In this document: positions 1 to 8,029 of the stretch, piece after piece
Position numbering within the stretch: the stretch's first letter is position 1
How the letters are laid out: each line of letters begins with the position of its first letter
NCBI GenBank assembly: GCA_035298385.1
Contig: DATGYC010000131.1
Span: 1 to 64,000 of the forward strand
Direction of reading: 5' to 3'
DNA: 64,000 bases
Source: DATGYC01 sp035298385
GTDB lineage: Bacteria; Bacillota; Sulfobacillia; Symbiobacteriales; Symbiobacteriaceae
Notes under the pieces: generated by a model
Seen by the model: the letters and a program-made list of their open reading frames with translations, nothing else
Told to the model about the DNA's origin: nothing
The model's database searches: none
Made by a program: the position numbers and the translations under genes

Positions 1-122
1 GGCAGGTTATCCACGTGTTACTCACCCGTCCGCCGCTAACACCCGAAGGTGTCCGCACGACTTGCATGTCTTAGGCACGCCGCCAGCGTTCGTCCTGAGC
101 CAGGATCAAACTCTCCGAAGAA
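1..122 (-). rRNA. rrs: 16S ribosomal RNA, 5' end only
   Basis: Read on the minus strand, positions 95-117 give the universal 16S 5' signature (GAGAGTTTGATCCTGGCTCA), followed by the usual ACGAACGCTGGCGGCGTGCC and the V1 region. The gene runs off the left edge of the window, so only its first ~120 nt are present. The mature 5' end is placed near 122 by comparison with Bacillus 16S (CGGAGAGTTTGATCC); this is an estimate. Transcription points away from oriC, as expected for an origin-proximal rrn operon. The short ORF that can be read across this stretch on the plus strand is spurious. Confidence 0.97.
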
Positions 123-266
123 AATTTGTAGCTCTTTCCTCTTACGAGGAAGTTAGTTCGCTTAGCTTGTTCGCTCAACCCTCACGGGTTTCGATTGGTA
201 AGTGCACTGTTCAGTTTTCAAGGTCCGACCTCGTTGAAGAGGTTCGCCGTTCGTGACGGCTTTGCT

Positions 267-296
267 ATCTTACCAACTACACTACCCGGTTGTCAA
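267..296 (-). promoter_or_regulatory. Sigma-A promoter of the rRNA operon
   Basis: On the minus strand there is a perfect -35 TTGACA (291-296) and -10 TAAGAT (267-272) with an 18-bp spacer. The ~145-nt leader between the promoter and the 16S start contains CTTGAAAACTGAACA, a string typical of Firmicutes rRNA leaders and spacers. No gene is supported in 123-445; it holds this promoter, the leader and the gltX terminator. Confidence 0.75.
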
Positions 297-415
297 CCCG
301 CATTTTGTCGAGGTTTTCGCCGTTTGTCGGTGGCGCAGTGGGGACGTTATGTAGAATAGCACGAGCGACCCCATCGTGCAAGTGGTTCAGTGTATGTTTA
401 TTTATTGAATCAACA

Positions 416-437
416 GAGGGCGCCCGAAGGCGCCCTC
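416..437 (-). terminator. Hairpin downstream of gltX
   Basis: A 9-bp perfect G+C-rich stem (416-424 with 429-437) closes a 4-nt loop just after the gltX stop codon. On the minus strand it is followed by a T/A-rich but not pure U tract, so it is a probable but not textbook intrinsic terminator. Its arms contain GGCGCC words discussed in the findings. Confidence 0.6.
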
Positions 438-445
438 AACGTGAC

Positions 446-1894
446 CTAGCAGTACTTATTCATGCGGGCGATCGTGCGCTCCCGACCAATGAGGTGCACG
501 GTCTCAAAGAGTCCCGGCGAAGCCGTGCGGCCCGTGATGGCCACCCGGATCGGCTGGATCGACTCCTTGGGCTTGAGGCCCATGCCCTCCATCTGGGTGC
601 GAATGGCCTGTTCGATGGCCTCAATCGTCCACTCCACCGAGGTGAGGATCTCGACCGTGGCCTGGAAGAACGGCTTTACGGCATCCGTTAGGAACTTGGT
701 TGCCGCTGCCTCATCCATGCTGATCTCATCCTGAAGGAAGAAGTCGACGTGCTCCGGTACCTCGGCCAAGGTGACGACGCGCTCCTGGACCTGCGCGACG
801 ACAGCCTTGTACCAATCCCAGTTGGCGCGAGCCTTCTCTTCGGTATAGATACCGGCCTGCACGACGAAGGGGAGGGCGATCTCAGCGAACTCATCCAAGG
901 ACTTACGACGGATGTAGTTAGCGTTCATCCAGTTCAGCTTGTTCTTGTCAAAGACAGAGGGCGCCTTGGTGCAGCGATTGACATCGAAGTCGGCGATGAG
1001 CTCATCCTTGGTCAGGAACTCACGGCCGCTCTCCGCTCCGGGCGGGGTCCAACCGAGCAGGGACATGAAGTTGAGGAGCGCCTCGGGGAGGTAGCCCTGC
1101 TCACGATAGTCACGCACGGCAGCCTCGCCCTTGCGCTTGGAGAGCTTGCCCCGCTCCTCGTTGGTCATGTGGCCCAAGTGGCCGATCTCGGGCGCCGTGA
1201 AGCCAAGCGCCTTGTACATCAGCAACTGCACCGGGGTGTTCGGAATATGCCCCTCACCACGCAGGATGTGGGTGATCTTCATTGAGACGTCATCGATGAC
1301 GACTGCAAAGTTGTAGAGCGGGATCCCGTTCGCGCGCATGATGATGAAATCACCGATCGAATCCGTCGGGAACTCGATCGGGCCACGGACGATGTCGTTG
1401 TAGCCGACGACCTCGCCGCGGGGAACGCGGAAGCGCAGGACGTGCGAGCGTCCCTCCGCCTCGAACGCGGCCTGCTGCTCAGGGGTCAGGTTCCGGCAGC
1501 GGCCCTTGTACTGGTAGGGGCGCCCCTCGGCCTGAGACTCCGCCCGGTCGGCGTCCTCTTCTTCCTTCGTGCAGTAGCACTTGTAGGCGTGACCACTGGC
1601 AAGCAACTTCTTGGCGTAGTCGTTGTACATGTCCAGACGAGCCATCTGGCGGTAAGGGGCGTACGGGCCACCAAAGTCCGGACCCTCGTCCCAGTCAATG
1701 CCGAGCCACTTCAGGTCCTCGTAGATCACCGTCTCCCACTCGGATCGGGAGCGGGCCTGGTCGGTATCCTCAAAGCGCAGGATGAACTGGCCACCGGCCC
1801 GGCGGGCCCATAGCCAGTTAAAGAGAGCCGTGTGGACGTTGCCCACATGGATCGGCCCAGTCGGACTGGGAGCGATACGCACGCGAATCGACAT
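446..1894 (-). CDS. gltX: Glutamyl-tRNA synthetase
   Basis: Class I aminoacyl-tRNA synthetase of 482 aa, the usual length, that charges tRNA-Glu (and possibly tRNA-Gln, as in most Firmicutes) in the cytoplasm. The HIGH-type motif appears as HVGN (residues 16-19) after the conserved APSPTG, and the KMSKS-type motif as KLSKR. A Cys-x-Cys...Tyr-x-x-x-Cys pattern near residues 100-130 suggests a zinc-binding insertion. The ATG at 1894 is chosen because AAGGAGA lies about 9 nt upstream; a longer in-frame reading from 1972 would translate through the T-box terminator. Expression is controlled by the T-box leader just upstream. Confidence 0.97.
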   Translation of the reverse strand: MSIRVRIAPSPTGPIHVGNVHTALFNWLWARRAGGQFILRFEDTDQARSRSEWETVIYEDLKWLGIDWDEGPDFGGPYAPYRQMARLDMYNDYAKKLLASGHAYKCYCTKEEEDADRAESQAEGRPYQYKGRCRNLTPEQQAAFEAEGRSHVLRFRVPRGEVVGYNDIVRGPIEFPTDSIGDFIIMRANGIPLYNFAVVIDDVSMKITHILRGEGHIPNTPVQLLMYKALGFTAPEIGHLGHMTNEERGKLSKRKGEAAVRDYREQGYLPEALLNFMSLLGWTPPGAESGREFLTKDELIADFDVNRCTKAPSVFDKNKLNWMNANYIRRKSLDEFAEIALPFVVQAGIYTEEKARANWDWYKAVVAQVQERVVTLAEVPEHVDFFLQDEISMDEAAATKFLTDAVKPFFQATVEILTSVEWTIEAIEQAIRTQMEGMGLKPKESIQPIRVAITGRTASPGLFETVHLIGRERTIARMNKYC

Positions 1895-1921
1895 GAGAGG
1901 ATCGTCTCCTTTTATGAGGCC

Positions 1922-2172
1922 AAATAAAAAAACCCGTCCCCTATGAGGGACGAGCAAAGCCCGCGGTACCACCCTGCGTTAGGCCAAGCAACGCCTGACC
2001 TCTCTCAGCTCCCGTAACGAGGGAAGGACGTTCAGACCTACTAGGGTTCGGCCTGAAAGCTCGGGGGTCTCTTCGCTCAGGGGGCGCGCCGGATTGCACC
2101 AACCTCCGGCTCTCTAGGGCTGCCCGCTCCTGATCTACTCTTCCCCGTCATTGCTGTTTTCACTACCAAGTT
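1922..2172 (-). promoter_or_regulatory. T-box riboswitch with terminator upstream of gltX
   Basis: The minus strand carries the invariant T-box core AGGGTGGTACCGCGG (1961-1975), which pairs with the NCCA end of uncharged tRNA. It is followed by an intrinsic terminator (1922-1953: 6-bp CGTCCC/GGGACG stem and a run of Ts). Upstream are the Stem I hallmarks GAAGAGTAGA, GAGAGCC and a GGTGCAA apical element. The TCAGG/CCTGA helix places GAAGAG in the specifier-loop region, which fits a Glu codon. Uncharged tRNA-Glu would favour the antiterminator and raise gltX expression. The assignment to Glu rests on the downstream gene and this candidate specifier. Confidence 0.9.
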
Positions 2173-2179
2173 TACCCGT

Positions 2180-2208
2180 ATTCTACTCGCTCATTCTGTA
2201 AAAATCAA
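2180..2208 (-). promoter_or_regulatory. Sigma-A promoter for the gltX T-box leader
   Basis: On the minus strand, -35 TTGATT (2203-2208) and -10 TAGAAT (2180-2185) are separated by 17 bp. This places the start near 2173, immediately before the T-box Stem I. Confidence 0.7.
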
Positions 2209-2230
2209 CACAAAAGCAAAGGGGGCGCCG

Positions 2231-2827
2231 CTAGACCTCGCGGCGCCCTTCCAAAGCCTTTGCTAGGGTGACTTCATCCGCATACTCCAAGTCGCCACCC
2301 ATGGGCAGGCCCCGAGCAATACGAGTCACCTTGATACCGAGTGGCTTGATGAAACGGGCGATATACATCGCCGTCGTCTCGCCCTCGGTGTTGGGGTTGG
2401 TGCACAGGATGACCTCCTGCACCCGGCCATCACCCAGGCGGCTCATCAGCTCCTTCAGGCGGATCTCCTCAACCCCGATGCCCTCCATCGGGTTCAGGGC
2501 GCCGTGCAGAACGTGATAGAGCCCCTTATACTCCCGGGTCTTCTCAAAGGCGACGACATCACGCGGCTCTTGCACCACGCAGATCGTCGACCGGTCCCGG
2601 GCCGTGTTGGCACAGATGCGGCAAGGGTCTTCATCAGTAAGATTGCAGCAGACCGAGCAGTAACGGACCTTATCTCTCGCCTCGATGATGGCCGCGGCGA
2701 TATTGTTTACCGTATTCCGCTCCATATGGAGCAGGTGGAAGGCAAGACGCTGTGCGGTCTTGGGCCCGATGCCGGGGAGCTTCGTGAGCTCCTCGATCAA
2801 CCGAGCAATGGGCTCGGCGTAATACAT
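2231..2827 (-). CDS. recR: Recombination mediator protein RecR
   Basis: RecR (198 aa, typical length) acts with RecF and RecO to load RecA on SSB-coated gapped DNA. Visible parts are the N-terminal helix-hairpin-helix ([17 protein letters not shown]), a four-Cys zinc finger (CSVCC...CRIC, residues ~57-72), a Toprim domain ([14 protein letters not shown]) and the C-terminal [18 protein letters not shown]. It is the last gene of a tightly packed tadA-dnaX-ybaB-recR run, the same order as in Bacillus. The start follows the ybaB stop by 3 nt. Confidence 0.96.
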   Translation of the reverse strand: MYYAEPIARLIEELTKLPGIGPKTAQRLAFHLLHMERNTVNNIAAAIIEARDKVRYCSVCCNLTDEDPCRICANTARDRSTICVVQEPRDVVAFEKTREYKGLYHVLHGALNPMEGIGVEEIRLKELMSRLGDGRVQEVILCTNPNTEGETTAMYIARFIKPLGIKVTRIARGLPMGGDLEYADEVTLAKALEGRREV

Positions 2828-2830
2828 GCC

Positions 2831-3151
2831 CTAGAACAGGCCCGGGATCTTGGGCATGCCGCCCGGCATGACCTTCTTCATCTCGGCCTCGGACATCTCA
2901 TCCGCCTTCTTCATGCCCTCGTTGACCGCCGCAACGATCAGGTCCTGCAGCATCTCGACGTCCTCGGGGTCGACGACCTCCTTGGCGATCGTCACGGAGA
3001 CGAGGCGCTTGTCACCGGTCATGACAACCTTAACAGCACCGCCCGTGGTCGTCTCAACGGTCTTCTTCGCGATCTCTTCCTGCGCCTTGGCCATGTTGGC
3101 CTGCATCTTCTGGACCTGCTTCATCATCTGATTCATATTCCCAGGAATCAT
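2831..3151 (-). CDS. ybaB: YbaB/EbfC family nucleoid-associated protein
   Basis: Small (106 aa) DNA-binding protein of the YbaB/EbfC family. The N-terminal Met/Gln-rich helix ([15 protein letters not shown]) and the [19 protein letters not shown] core are characteristic. Family members form dimers and are nearly always encoded between dnaX and recR, as here. The start ATG overlaps the dnaX stop (ATGA), with an AAGGAGG ribosome-binding site inside the end of dnaX, so translation is probably coupled. Confidence 0.93.
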   Translation of the reverse strand: MIPGNMNQMMKQVQKMQANMAKAQEEIAKKTVETTTGGAVKVVMTGDKRLVSVTIAKEVVDPEDVEMLQDLIVAAVNEGMKKADEMSEAEMKKVMPGGMPKIPGLF

Positions 3152-4830
3152 TCGGCGGTCTCCTCCTTGACGATCTTCACTTTTGCTTCACCGAAGACCT
3201 CGATCGCTCGCTCGAGAATGGGCGAGACAGGATCGGGCGCCGGGGCTGCCGGTGCGGCCTCTGCCACCAGCTTCAGCGTCGGATCATCTGGACCTACAAC
3301 CACGACCTCATACTCACCCAGGCCTGCTCGAGTGATCGCCTTCTCGATGATCTCCTTGTCGGCAGGGCGCTTGAGCAGATTGATAAAGACCGGGTTGGAG
3401 CCTATCAGATAGAGCGTCTTGCCGCGTACCGTCCCCACCTTGGTGGAAGCCAGGAGGGGGAAGGTGGACGGGCGCGCCTTCTTCACGAGGTCAGTCACCT
3501 CGCTCCAGCGCTGGTCGATCTGCGCGGCCTCTGCACCAACCGGTCCAGTCTGGGCCGTGGTGAGAGGGGCAGCTTCTGGCTCCTCGGGCGCCGGCTCCGG
3601 ACCAGTTGGCCTGGCCTCGACGGGCGCAGCGGCGGATGGTCGGGTCTCTGCCTGGCTGACGGGTCTGGCGGCAGGGGCGCCCGGCCGCGGTAGCGGCGCA
3701 GGAGCCTCCACTCGAGCAGCCTCAAGCGGCGCTTGGCCCGAGAAGAGCCCGGCCAACCGGATCAGCGCCACCTCCACAAGCAGGCGCGGGGAGGCGGCAA
3801 AGCGCATCTCCGTCTCCAACTGTGAGAGCAGGCGAATGGCGCCTAGGATCTGTGGCTGGTCCAGTTTGGCTGCCCGCTCCTTCATCCCCGCTAGGGCATG
3901 GGCCGGCAGGTCCAACACCGAGCCACCGGCTTCGACCTTCAGCATCAGGAGGTCGCGCAGATGGGCGAGTAGATCTCGTACCAACTGGCGCAGGTCCTTG
4001 CCCTGACGAACGAGCTCATCAAGCAGGAGCAGGGCGCCCCCGACCGAGCCCTCCGTCAGATGATCATCCAACTGGAGGAACTGATCGAGCGGGGCTGAGC
4101 CCAGCACGTGGAGCGTGTCCTGCAGGGTGATCTCGCCCTCAGCGAAGGCCATGACCTGGTCGAGGAGGGAGAGGGCATCACGCATGCCACCCTCCGCCTG
4201 CCGGGCGATCGCCGTCAACGCTTCCGGCTGCGCCTTCATCCCCACCTGCTCACAGACAAACCCCAGCCGCCCGATGATATCGGTGACCGAGTGTCGGTGG
4301 TAGTCGAAGGCCTGGCAGCGGGAGAGGATGGTGATCGGCAGCTTATGCTTCTCAGTCGTCGCCAGCACAAAGAGCACATGCGACGGTGGCTCCTCCAGCG
4401 TCTTGAGCAGTGCGTTGAAGGCCGGCTCCGAGAGCATGTGCACCTCATCGATGATGTAGACCTTGTAGGTCAGATCAACGGGTGCGAACTTCACCTTGTC
4501 ACGCAGGTCCCGGATCTCATCGATACCGCGGTTGGAGGCCGCATCGATCTCCAGGACATCCATCGCCTCGCCACTGTTGATGGAGGTGCAGGCCGAGCAT
4601 TCGTTACACGGCTCGCCATCAACGGGCTGCAGGCAGTTAACCGCCTTGGCCAGCAGGCGGGCTACGGTCGTCTTGCCGGTGCCGCGGGGGCCCGACAACA
4701 GATAGGCATGGTGCAACCGGTGATGTACGATCGCGTTGCGCAACGTGCGCGTGATGTGCTGCTGCCCCACCACGTCGGCGAAGCGCTGTGGTCGAAACTC
4801 CCGGTACAGGGCCAGGTGCGCCAGCGTCAT
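3148..4830 (-). CDS. dnaX: DNA polymerase III subunits gamma and tau
   Basis: Clamp-loader ATPase of 560 aa. It has Walker [10 protein letters not shown], a zinc module with Cys residues in [17 protein letters not shown], Walker [10 protein letters not shown] and the LEEPPSHV sensor region, followed by a Pro/Ala-rich linker (~390-460) and a C-terminal tau-like domain. I see no A-rich slippery heptamer, so a separate frameshifted gamma is not supported. The start at 4830 ([14 protein letters not shown]) matches the family N-terminus; an in-frame ATG at 4911 lacks a convincing ribosome-binding site. It overlaps ybaB by 4 nt. Confidence 0.95.
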   Translation of the reverse strand: MTLAHLALYREFRPQRFADVVGQQHITRTLRNAIVHHRLHHAYLLSGPRGTGKTTVARLLAKAVNCLQPVDGEPCNECSACTSINSGEAMDVLEIDAASNRGIDEIRDLRDKVKFAPVDLTYKVYIIDEVHMLSEPAFNALLKTLEEPPSHVLFVLATTEKHKLPITILSRCQAFDYHRHSVTDIIGRLGFVCEQVGMKAQPEALTAIARQAEGGMRDALSLLDQVMAFAEGEITLQDTLHVLGSAPLDQFLQLDDHLTEGSVGGALLLLDELVRQGKDLRQLVRDLLAHLRDLLMLKVEAGGSVLDLPAHALAGMKERAAKLDQPQILGAIRLLSQLETEMRFAASPRLLVEVALIRLAGLFSGQAPLEAARVEAPAPLPRPGAPAARPVSQAETRPSAAAPVEARPTGPEPAPEEPEAAPLTTAQTGPVGAEAAQIDQRWSEVTDLVKKARPSTFPLLASTKVGTVRGKTLYLIGSNPVFINLLKRPADKEIIEKAITRAGLGEYEVVVVGPDDPTLKLVAEAAPAAPAPDPVSPILERAIEVFGEAKVKIVKEETAE

Positions 4831-4945
4831 CGCCCCCTGCCGTCTTGTGTGCACCTTCTGCGGGACTAAACCCGCTATGTTCTCGAAGCTGCACGCAAGC
4901 TGATTCGTCATCTGTCCAATTCTACCCAGACAGTCCGGTTCCCTT

Positions 4946-5416
4946 TCAAATGTTCGGGGAGTCGGAACGCTTCCGCTTCGCCCGGAAGAACTCTTTCATG
5001 ATCTGGCTGCACTCGGGCGCCAGGATCCCTTCCGTAATCGCCATCCGATGGTTAAGGCCTGGATTTTGGACGATCTCCCGAAGCGAGCGGTCCGCCCAGG
5101 CCTTCGGGTCGGTCGCTCCGAAGACGACGTGCTCGACGCGGCTCTGGACCAGGGCGCCCGCACACATCGGGCAGGGTTCGATCGTCACGTAGAGGGTGCA
5201 CCCGATCATCCGCCAGTCGTTCATCGCTTGACCGGCGGCCCGAATCGCCAGGACCTCGGCGTGGGCGGTCGGGTCGTTCAAGGTCTCACGCAGGTTATGG
5301 CCCCGGGCGATCACCTCGCCCTCCCGTACGATGACACAGCCGATGGGCACTTCGCCCTTGGCGCGGGCGATCTCTGCCTCTTGCAGAGCCTCCCGCATGA
5401 ACCGCTCATGCTCCAT
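4946..5416 (-). CDS. tadA: tRNA adenosine(34) deaminase TadA
   Basis: Zinc deaminase (156 aa) that converts A34 to inosine in tRNA-Arg(ACG). The motif HAEVLAIRAA supplies the zinc His and catalytic Glu, and PCPMCAGAL supplies the two zinc Cys. The ATG at 5416 has GGGAG 7 nt upstream; the longer in-frame reading adds 11 non-conserved residues. It is first of the tadA-dnaX-ybaB-recR group. In Bacillus the SRP RNA gene lies between tadA and dnaX; no such RNA is visible in the short gap here. Confidence 0.95.
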   Translation of the reverse strand: MEHERFMREALQEAEIARAKGEVPIGCVIVREGEVIARGHNLRETLNDPTAHAEVLAIRAAGQAMNDWRMIGCTLYVTIEPCPMCAGALVQSRVEHVVFGATDPKAWADRSLREIVQNPGLNHRMAITEGILAPECSQIMKEFFRAKRKRSDSPNI

Positions 5417-5536
5417 CCAGCATCTCCCTCCCTGTCGGAATCCTAGCACGCAAAAAATCCGGACGCAATCCGTTCCGCATTTCAGTTCCCTTTCAGGCTG
5501 GTCCCGTACAGTAAGGACAGCAAGAGGAGGGGGTTC

Positions 5537-5854
5537 ATGATGGCTGCTAGTTCGTTCAACCCGATGGCCAAGCTGGTCGTTGGCCTTGCATCGGTCACCG
5601 CTGTTGCTGCCCTAGCTGGGACACTCTCGGCCCATACCCAGAACCAAGGCACTGCAGGTGGTACAACCGCCCTGAATACCACGCCACAGGAGAACCTCCT
5701 GCAGCAACCCCGCCAGTCCGAGCGGTACCGGGAGGAGGATGAGGATGACGATGACGACCACGCCGCTGTCGTGCCTCGGTCCGAGCAGCAGCCCCGGAAC
5801 CAGCAGTTCGGCAGGACCGGGACTCTTCCCCGCACCCGAAGCAAGCACTCCTAA
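5537..5854 (+). CDS. Small membrane-anchored acidic protein of unknown function
   Basis: A 105-aa ORF with a strong ribosome-binding site (AGGAGGGGG just before the double ATG). Residues ~10-31 form a single hydrophobic segment (signal anchor or uncleaved signal peptide), followed by a Thr/Asn/Gln-rich stretch and a run of Glu/Asp (REEDEDDDDDH, ~66-76), ending in a basic tail. I do not recognise a family. It lacks the Ser/Thr-Gly-Ala-Ser/Thr-type motif that ApbE flavinylates. It is the first gene of a five-gene head-on cluster and overlaps the likely apbE start, so it may be a partner of that system or, less likely, the mis-framed N-terminus of ApbE. Confidence 0.6.
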   Translation: MMAASSFNPMAKLVVGLASVTAVAALAGTLSAHTQNQGTAGGTTALNTTPQENLLQQPRQSERYREEDEDDDDDHAAVVPRSEQQPRNQQFGRTGTLPRTRSKHS

Positions 5855-6719
5855 GGAGATCACGTTTCGCGCCCTCAACACCGACATCCAGGTCGCAGGG
5901 ACGGAGATGGACTTGGCGCCCTGGTTTGAGGAGGTCGAAGCGACACTCTCGCGCTTCCGCCCTGCGAGCGCCCTCCAGCAGCTGAATGCCATGCCGGAAC
6001 GATGGGTCGTCGTGCCGCCTCTTTTGTTCGAGGCGATCAACCTGGCCCTGGAGGCTTCGGCCCTGACGGAAGGTGCCTTCGACCCCACCATTCTGGATGG
6101 GCTAGAGGCGGCGGGGTATCGCCAATCATTCGAGCAGGGCCCCACCGCTTCGACCAAACCAGTCCCCGCTGGCCGTTGGCATGAAGTCCGGCTCGCACCG
6201 GAGGCGTCCGCGGTCTGGTTGCCTGCTGGCCTGCGGCTGGATTTGGGCGGCATCGGCAAGGGGCTGGCCGTCGACCACGCCATGAAGCTCGTCCGCGGGG
6301 CGCCCCGCCTGCTGGTCAACGCTGGCGGCGACATGCGGATCCGGACGGCGCCCGGTGATCCGCCCTGCCAGGTCGATGTCGAGGATCCCCAGAACGCCGA
6401 CCGTCTGGTCGCAACGTTGGCCATCCAGCGTGGTGCTGTCGCTACCTCTTCGACCAAGGGGCGTGCCTGGGGTCAGGGTCTCCATCACATCATCGACCCA
6501 CGCACGGGGCGCCCCAGTGAGACGGGCGTGAGTAGCGCCACCGTGATCGCTGGCCGGGCCTGGCGGGCCGACGTCCTGGCAAAGGCCGTCATCATCCTTG
6601 GCCCGGAACGTGGACTGCATCTGCTGCACGCGAACAACACACCTGGTCTGCTCGTCATGGCTGACGGACAGGTCATCAAGACGCCCGACTTGGAGGGATA
6701 CTTAGATGCAAGCGCGTAA
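5745..6719 (+). CDS. apbE: FAD:protein FMN transferase (ApbE family)
   Basis: ApbE proteins use FAD to attach FMN to Thr or Ser of extracytoplasmic redox proteins. Family landmarks are FRALNTDIQV, LRLDLGGIGKGLAVDHA, LVNAGGDMRIR and HHIIDPRTGRP. The motif normally ending in Asp-Ala-Leu-x-Thr reads ADVLAKA, so the Thr linked to metal binding is Lys. The N-terminus is uncertain: ATGs at 5739, 5745 and 5751 follow a GGAGGAGG, and the first ~37 codons overlap the preceding gene in another frame. No signal peptide or lipobox is present on this reading, although most ApbE proteins are exported. It overlaps the next gene by 14 nt. Confidence 0.85.
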   Translation: MTMTTTPLSCLGPSSSPGTSSSAGPGLFPAPEASTPKEITFRALNTDIQVAGTEMDLAPWFEEVEATLSRFRPASALQQLNAMPERWVVVPPLLFEAINLALEASALTEGAFDPTILDGLEAAGYRQSFEQGPTASTKPVPAGRWHEVRLAPEASAVWLPAGLRLDLGGIGKGLAVDHAMKLVRGAPRLLVNAGGDMRIRTAPGDPPCQVDVEDPQNADRLVATLAIQRGAVATSSTKGRAWGQGLHHIIDPRTGRPSETGVSSATVIAGRAWRADVLAKAVIILGPERGLHLLHANNTPGLLVMADGQVIKTPDLEGYLDASA

Positions 6720-7368
6720 AGAGAGATGGCAAGCCCCTGAGTGGTTGAGGGACGCCATCGTGGGTGCTGTCAGTGTCGCCGCTGTGGGCGTGATCGGCGC
6801 ATTCAGCTTCCGGTCCTTACCGGTCTCAGCGCTAACGAGCACCTGGTACTTGACCCGATCGGCGGGCATCGTCGCCTTCCTCCTGCTCTGGTTCTCCGTG
6901 TTGGGTGGCCTGTTGCAGTCCACCGGGCTGCTGACACGGGTGATGCGCCCTGGCACGGCAACGGATCTACACAACACCGTCGGCGTCTGGTCGCTCTACG
7001 CCACGACCTTCCACATGGTCGTCCTGCTCTGGGACCACGATACCCCGTTTACAGTGGCACAGATCCTCGTACCCTTCGTCGGCTCCTATCGGCCACTACT
7101 AATGGCCTTGGGTATGATCGGCGGTTACCTGGCCCTGTTGGCGACCATCAGCTCCTACTTCCGTTCCCGTCTGGGACCCACCTTATGGCGCCGCCTTCAC
7201 TTGCTCAGCTTGGTTGGCTTCCTGGCGGCCCTCATCCATGGCATTGGGGCCGGTACGGACTCCCATGATCTGTTCGGGCTCTACGCCATCGCTGGCCTCA
7301 GTGTTCTGGGCTTTACCGTCTACCGCGCCTACCTAGGAGTGAGGCGGAATGCGACTTCTCCTCGTTGA
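6706..7368 (+). CDS. Ferric-reductase-like transmembrane haem-b protein
   Basis: A 220-aa protein with about six membrane helices. His89 and His103 in one helix and His165 and His178 in another are spaced as expected for two stacked b haems, as in the ferric reductase/MsrQ (YedZ) superfamily. It has no FAD- or NAD-binding domain, so it would carry electrons across the membrane between separate partners. No msrP gene is adjacent, so MsrQ is not assigned. Good ribosome-binding site (GGAGGG, 8 nt). It overlaps apbE upstream and the response regulator downstream (20 nt), indicating one transcript. Confidence 0.8.
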   Translation: MQARKERWQAPEWLRDAIVGAVSVAAVGVIGAFSFRSLPVSALTSTWYLTRSAGIVAFLLLWFSVLGGLLQSTGLLTRVMRPGTATDLHNTVGVWSLYATTFHMVVLLWDHDTPFTVAQILVPFVGSYRPLLMALGMIGGYLALLATISSYFRSRLGPTLWRRLHLLSLVGFLAALIHGIGAGTDSHDLFGLYAIAGLSVLGFTVYRAYLGVRRNATSPR

Positions 7369-8029
7369 CGATGACCGGAGACTGGCGGGCGCCGTCCGCC
7401 GCGGCTTGATGGAAGAGGGCTACGCCGTCGACCATGCCGCGGATGGGATGGAGGCCCGTCTCTTCGCGTCGACCTATCACTATGACCTGATCATTTTGGA
7501 TCGGATGCTGCCGGCCGTCTCGGGTGATCACCTGCTGGCGGAGTGGCGGCGACAGGGACTCCATGTCCCCATCCTGATGCTCACCGCCCTGGATGCGGTG
7601 ACCGACCGGGTAACTGGGCTGCGGGCGGGGGCGGACGATTACCTCGTCAAGCCCTTCGCCTTTGATGAGCTGCTCGCTCGGGTCGAGGCCCTCGCCCGGC
7701 GGGGCGCCCCCCGGCAGGGGGCTGGGCTCCCCCAGGTTGGCGAACTGGTGCTGGATCCCAACACCTCAACTCTGTACGTTGGGCCTAACGCAGCGACGCT
7801 GAGCGCCCAAGAGTTCCGGTTGATGCTCTACTTCATGCGTCACCCCGGTCAGATTCTGACCCGTGGAGCCATCGTTGACGCCTGCTGGCAGGAGCCGGAG
7901 TCGATCACGGATAATGCCGTGGAAGCCCAGATCAAGAATCTGCGGAAACGGATCGCCTTAGTCTCGCCGCTTCCCTGGATCCAAACCCGCCGCGGCCTGG
8001 GCTATGTACTGGAGGAGAACCCGTCATGA
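7349..8029 (+). CDS. OmpR/PhoB-family response regulator
   Basis: 226 aa. The receiver domain (1-~115) has acidic residues D7-D9, phospho-acceptor D51 (LIILDRMLP), T79 and K101 (VKPF). The C-terminal winged helix (~130-224) ends in RRGLGYVLEE. It overlaps the upstream reductase gene by 20 nt and the downstream kinase by 4 nt (ATGA), so the sensor pair is translationally coupled to the redox genes and probably controls them. The inducing signal cannot be read from the sequence. Confidence 0.93.
   Translation: MRLLLVDDDRRLAGAVRRGLMEEGYAVDHAADGMEARLFASTYHYDLIILDRMLPAVSGDHLLAEWRRQGLHVPILMLTALDAVTDRVTGLRAGADDYLVKPFAFDELLARVEALARRGAPRQGAGLPQVGELVLDPNTSTLYVGPNAATLSAQEFRLMLYFMRHPGQILTRGAIVDACWQEPESITDNAVEAQIKNLRKRIALVSPLPWIQTRRGLGYVLEENPS

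Noticed and set aside
62..256. 64-codon ORF at the left edge
   Set aside because: It lies over the 16S rRNA 5' end and leader, on the strand opposite to transcription.
2504..3412. 302-codon plus-strand ORF over dnaX, ybaB and recR
   Set aside because: It is antisense to three genes with clear families; its length reflects G+C-rich codon structure, and no ribosome-binding site or family motif is seen.
3148..4830. Programmed frameshift in dnaX to make gamma
   Set aside because: No A-AAA-AAG-type slippery heptamer with a following stem was found at the expected place.
4831..4945. Possible SRP RNA gene between tadA and dnaX, its usual Firmicutes location
   Set aside because: The gap is short and lacks the conserved domain IV core (GGAAGG...AGCA). 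Only a small 5-bp hairpin is present.
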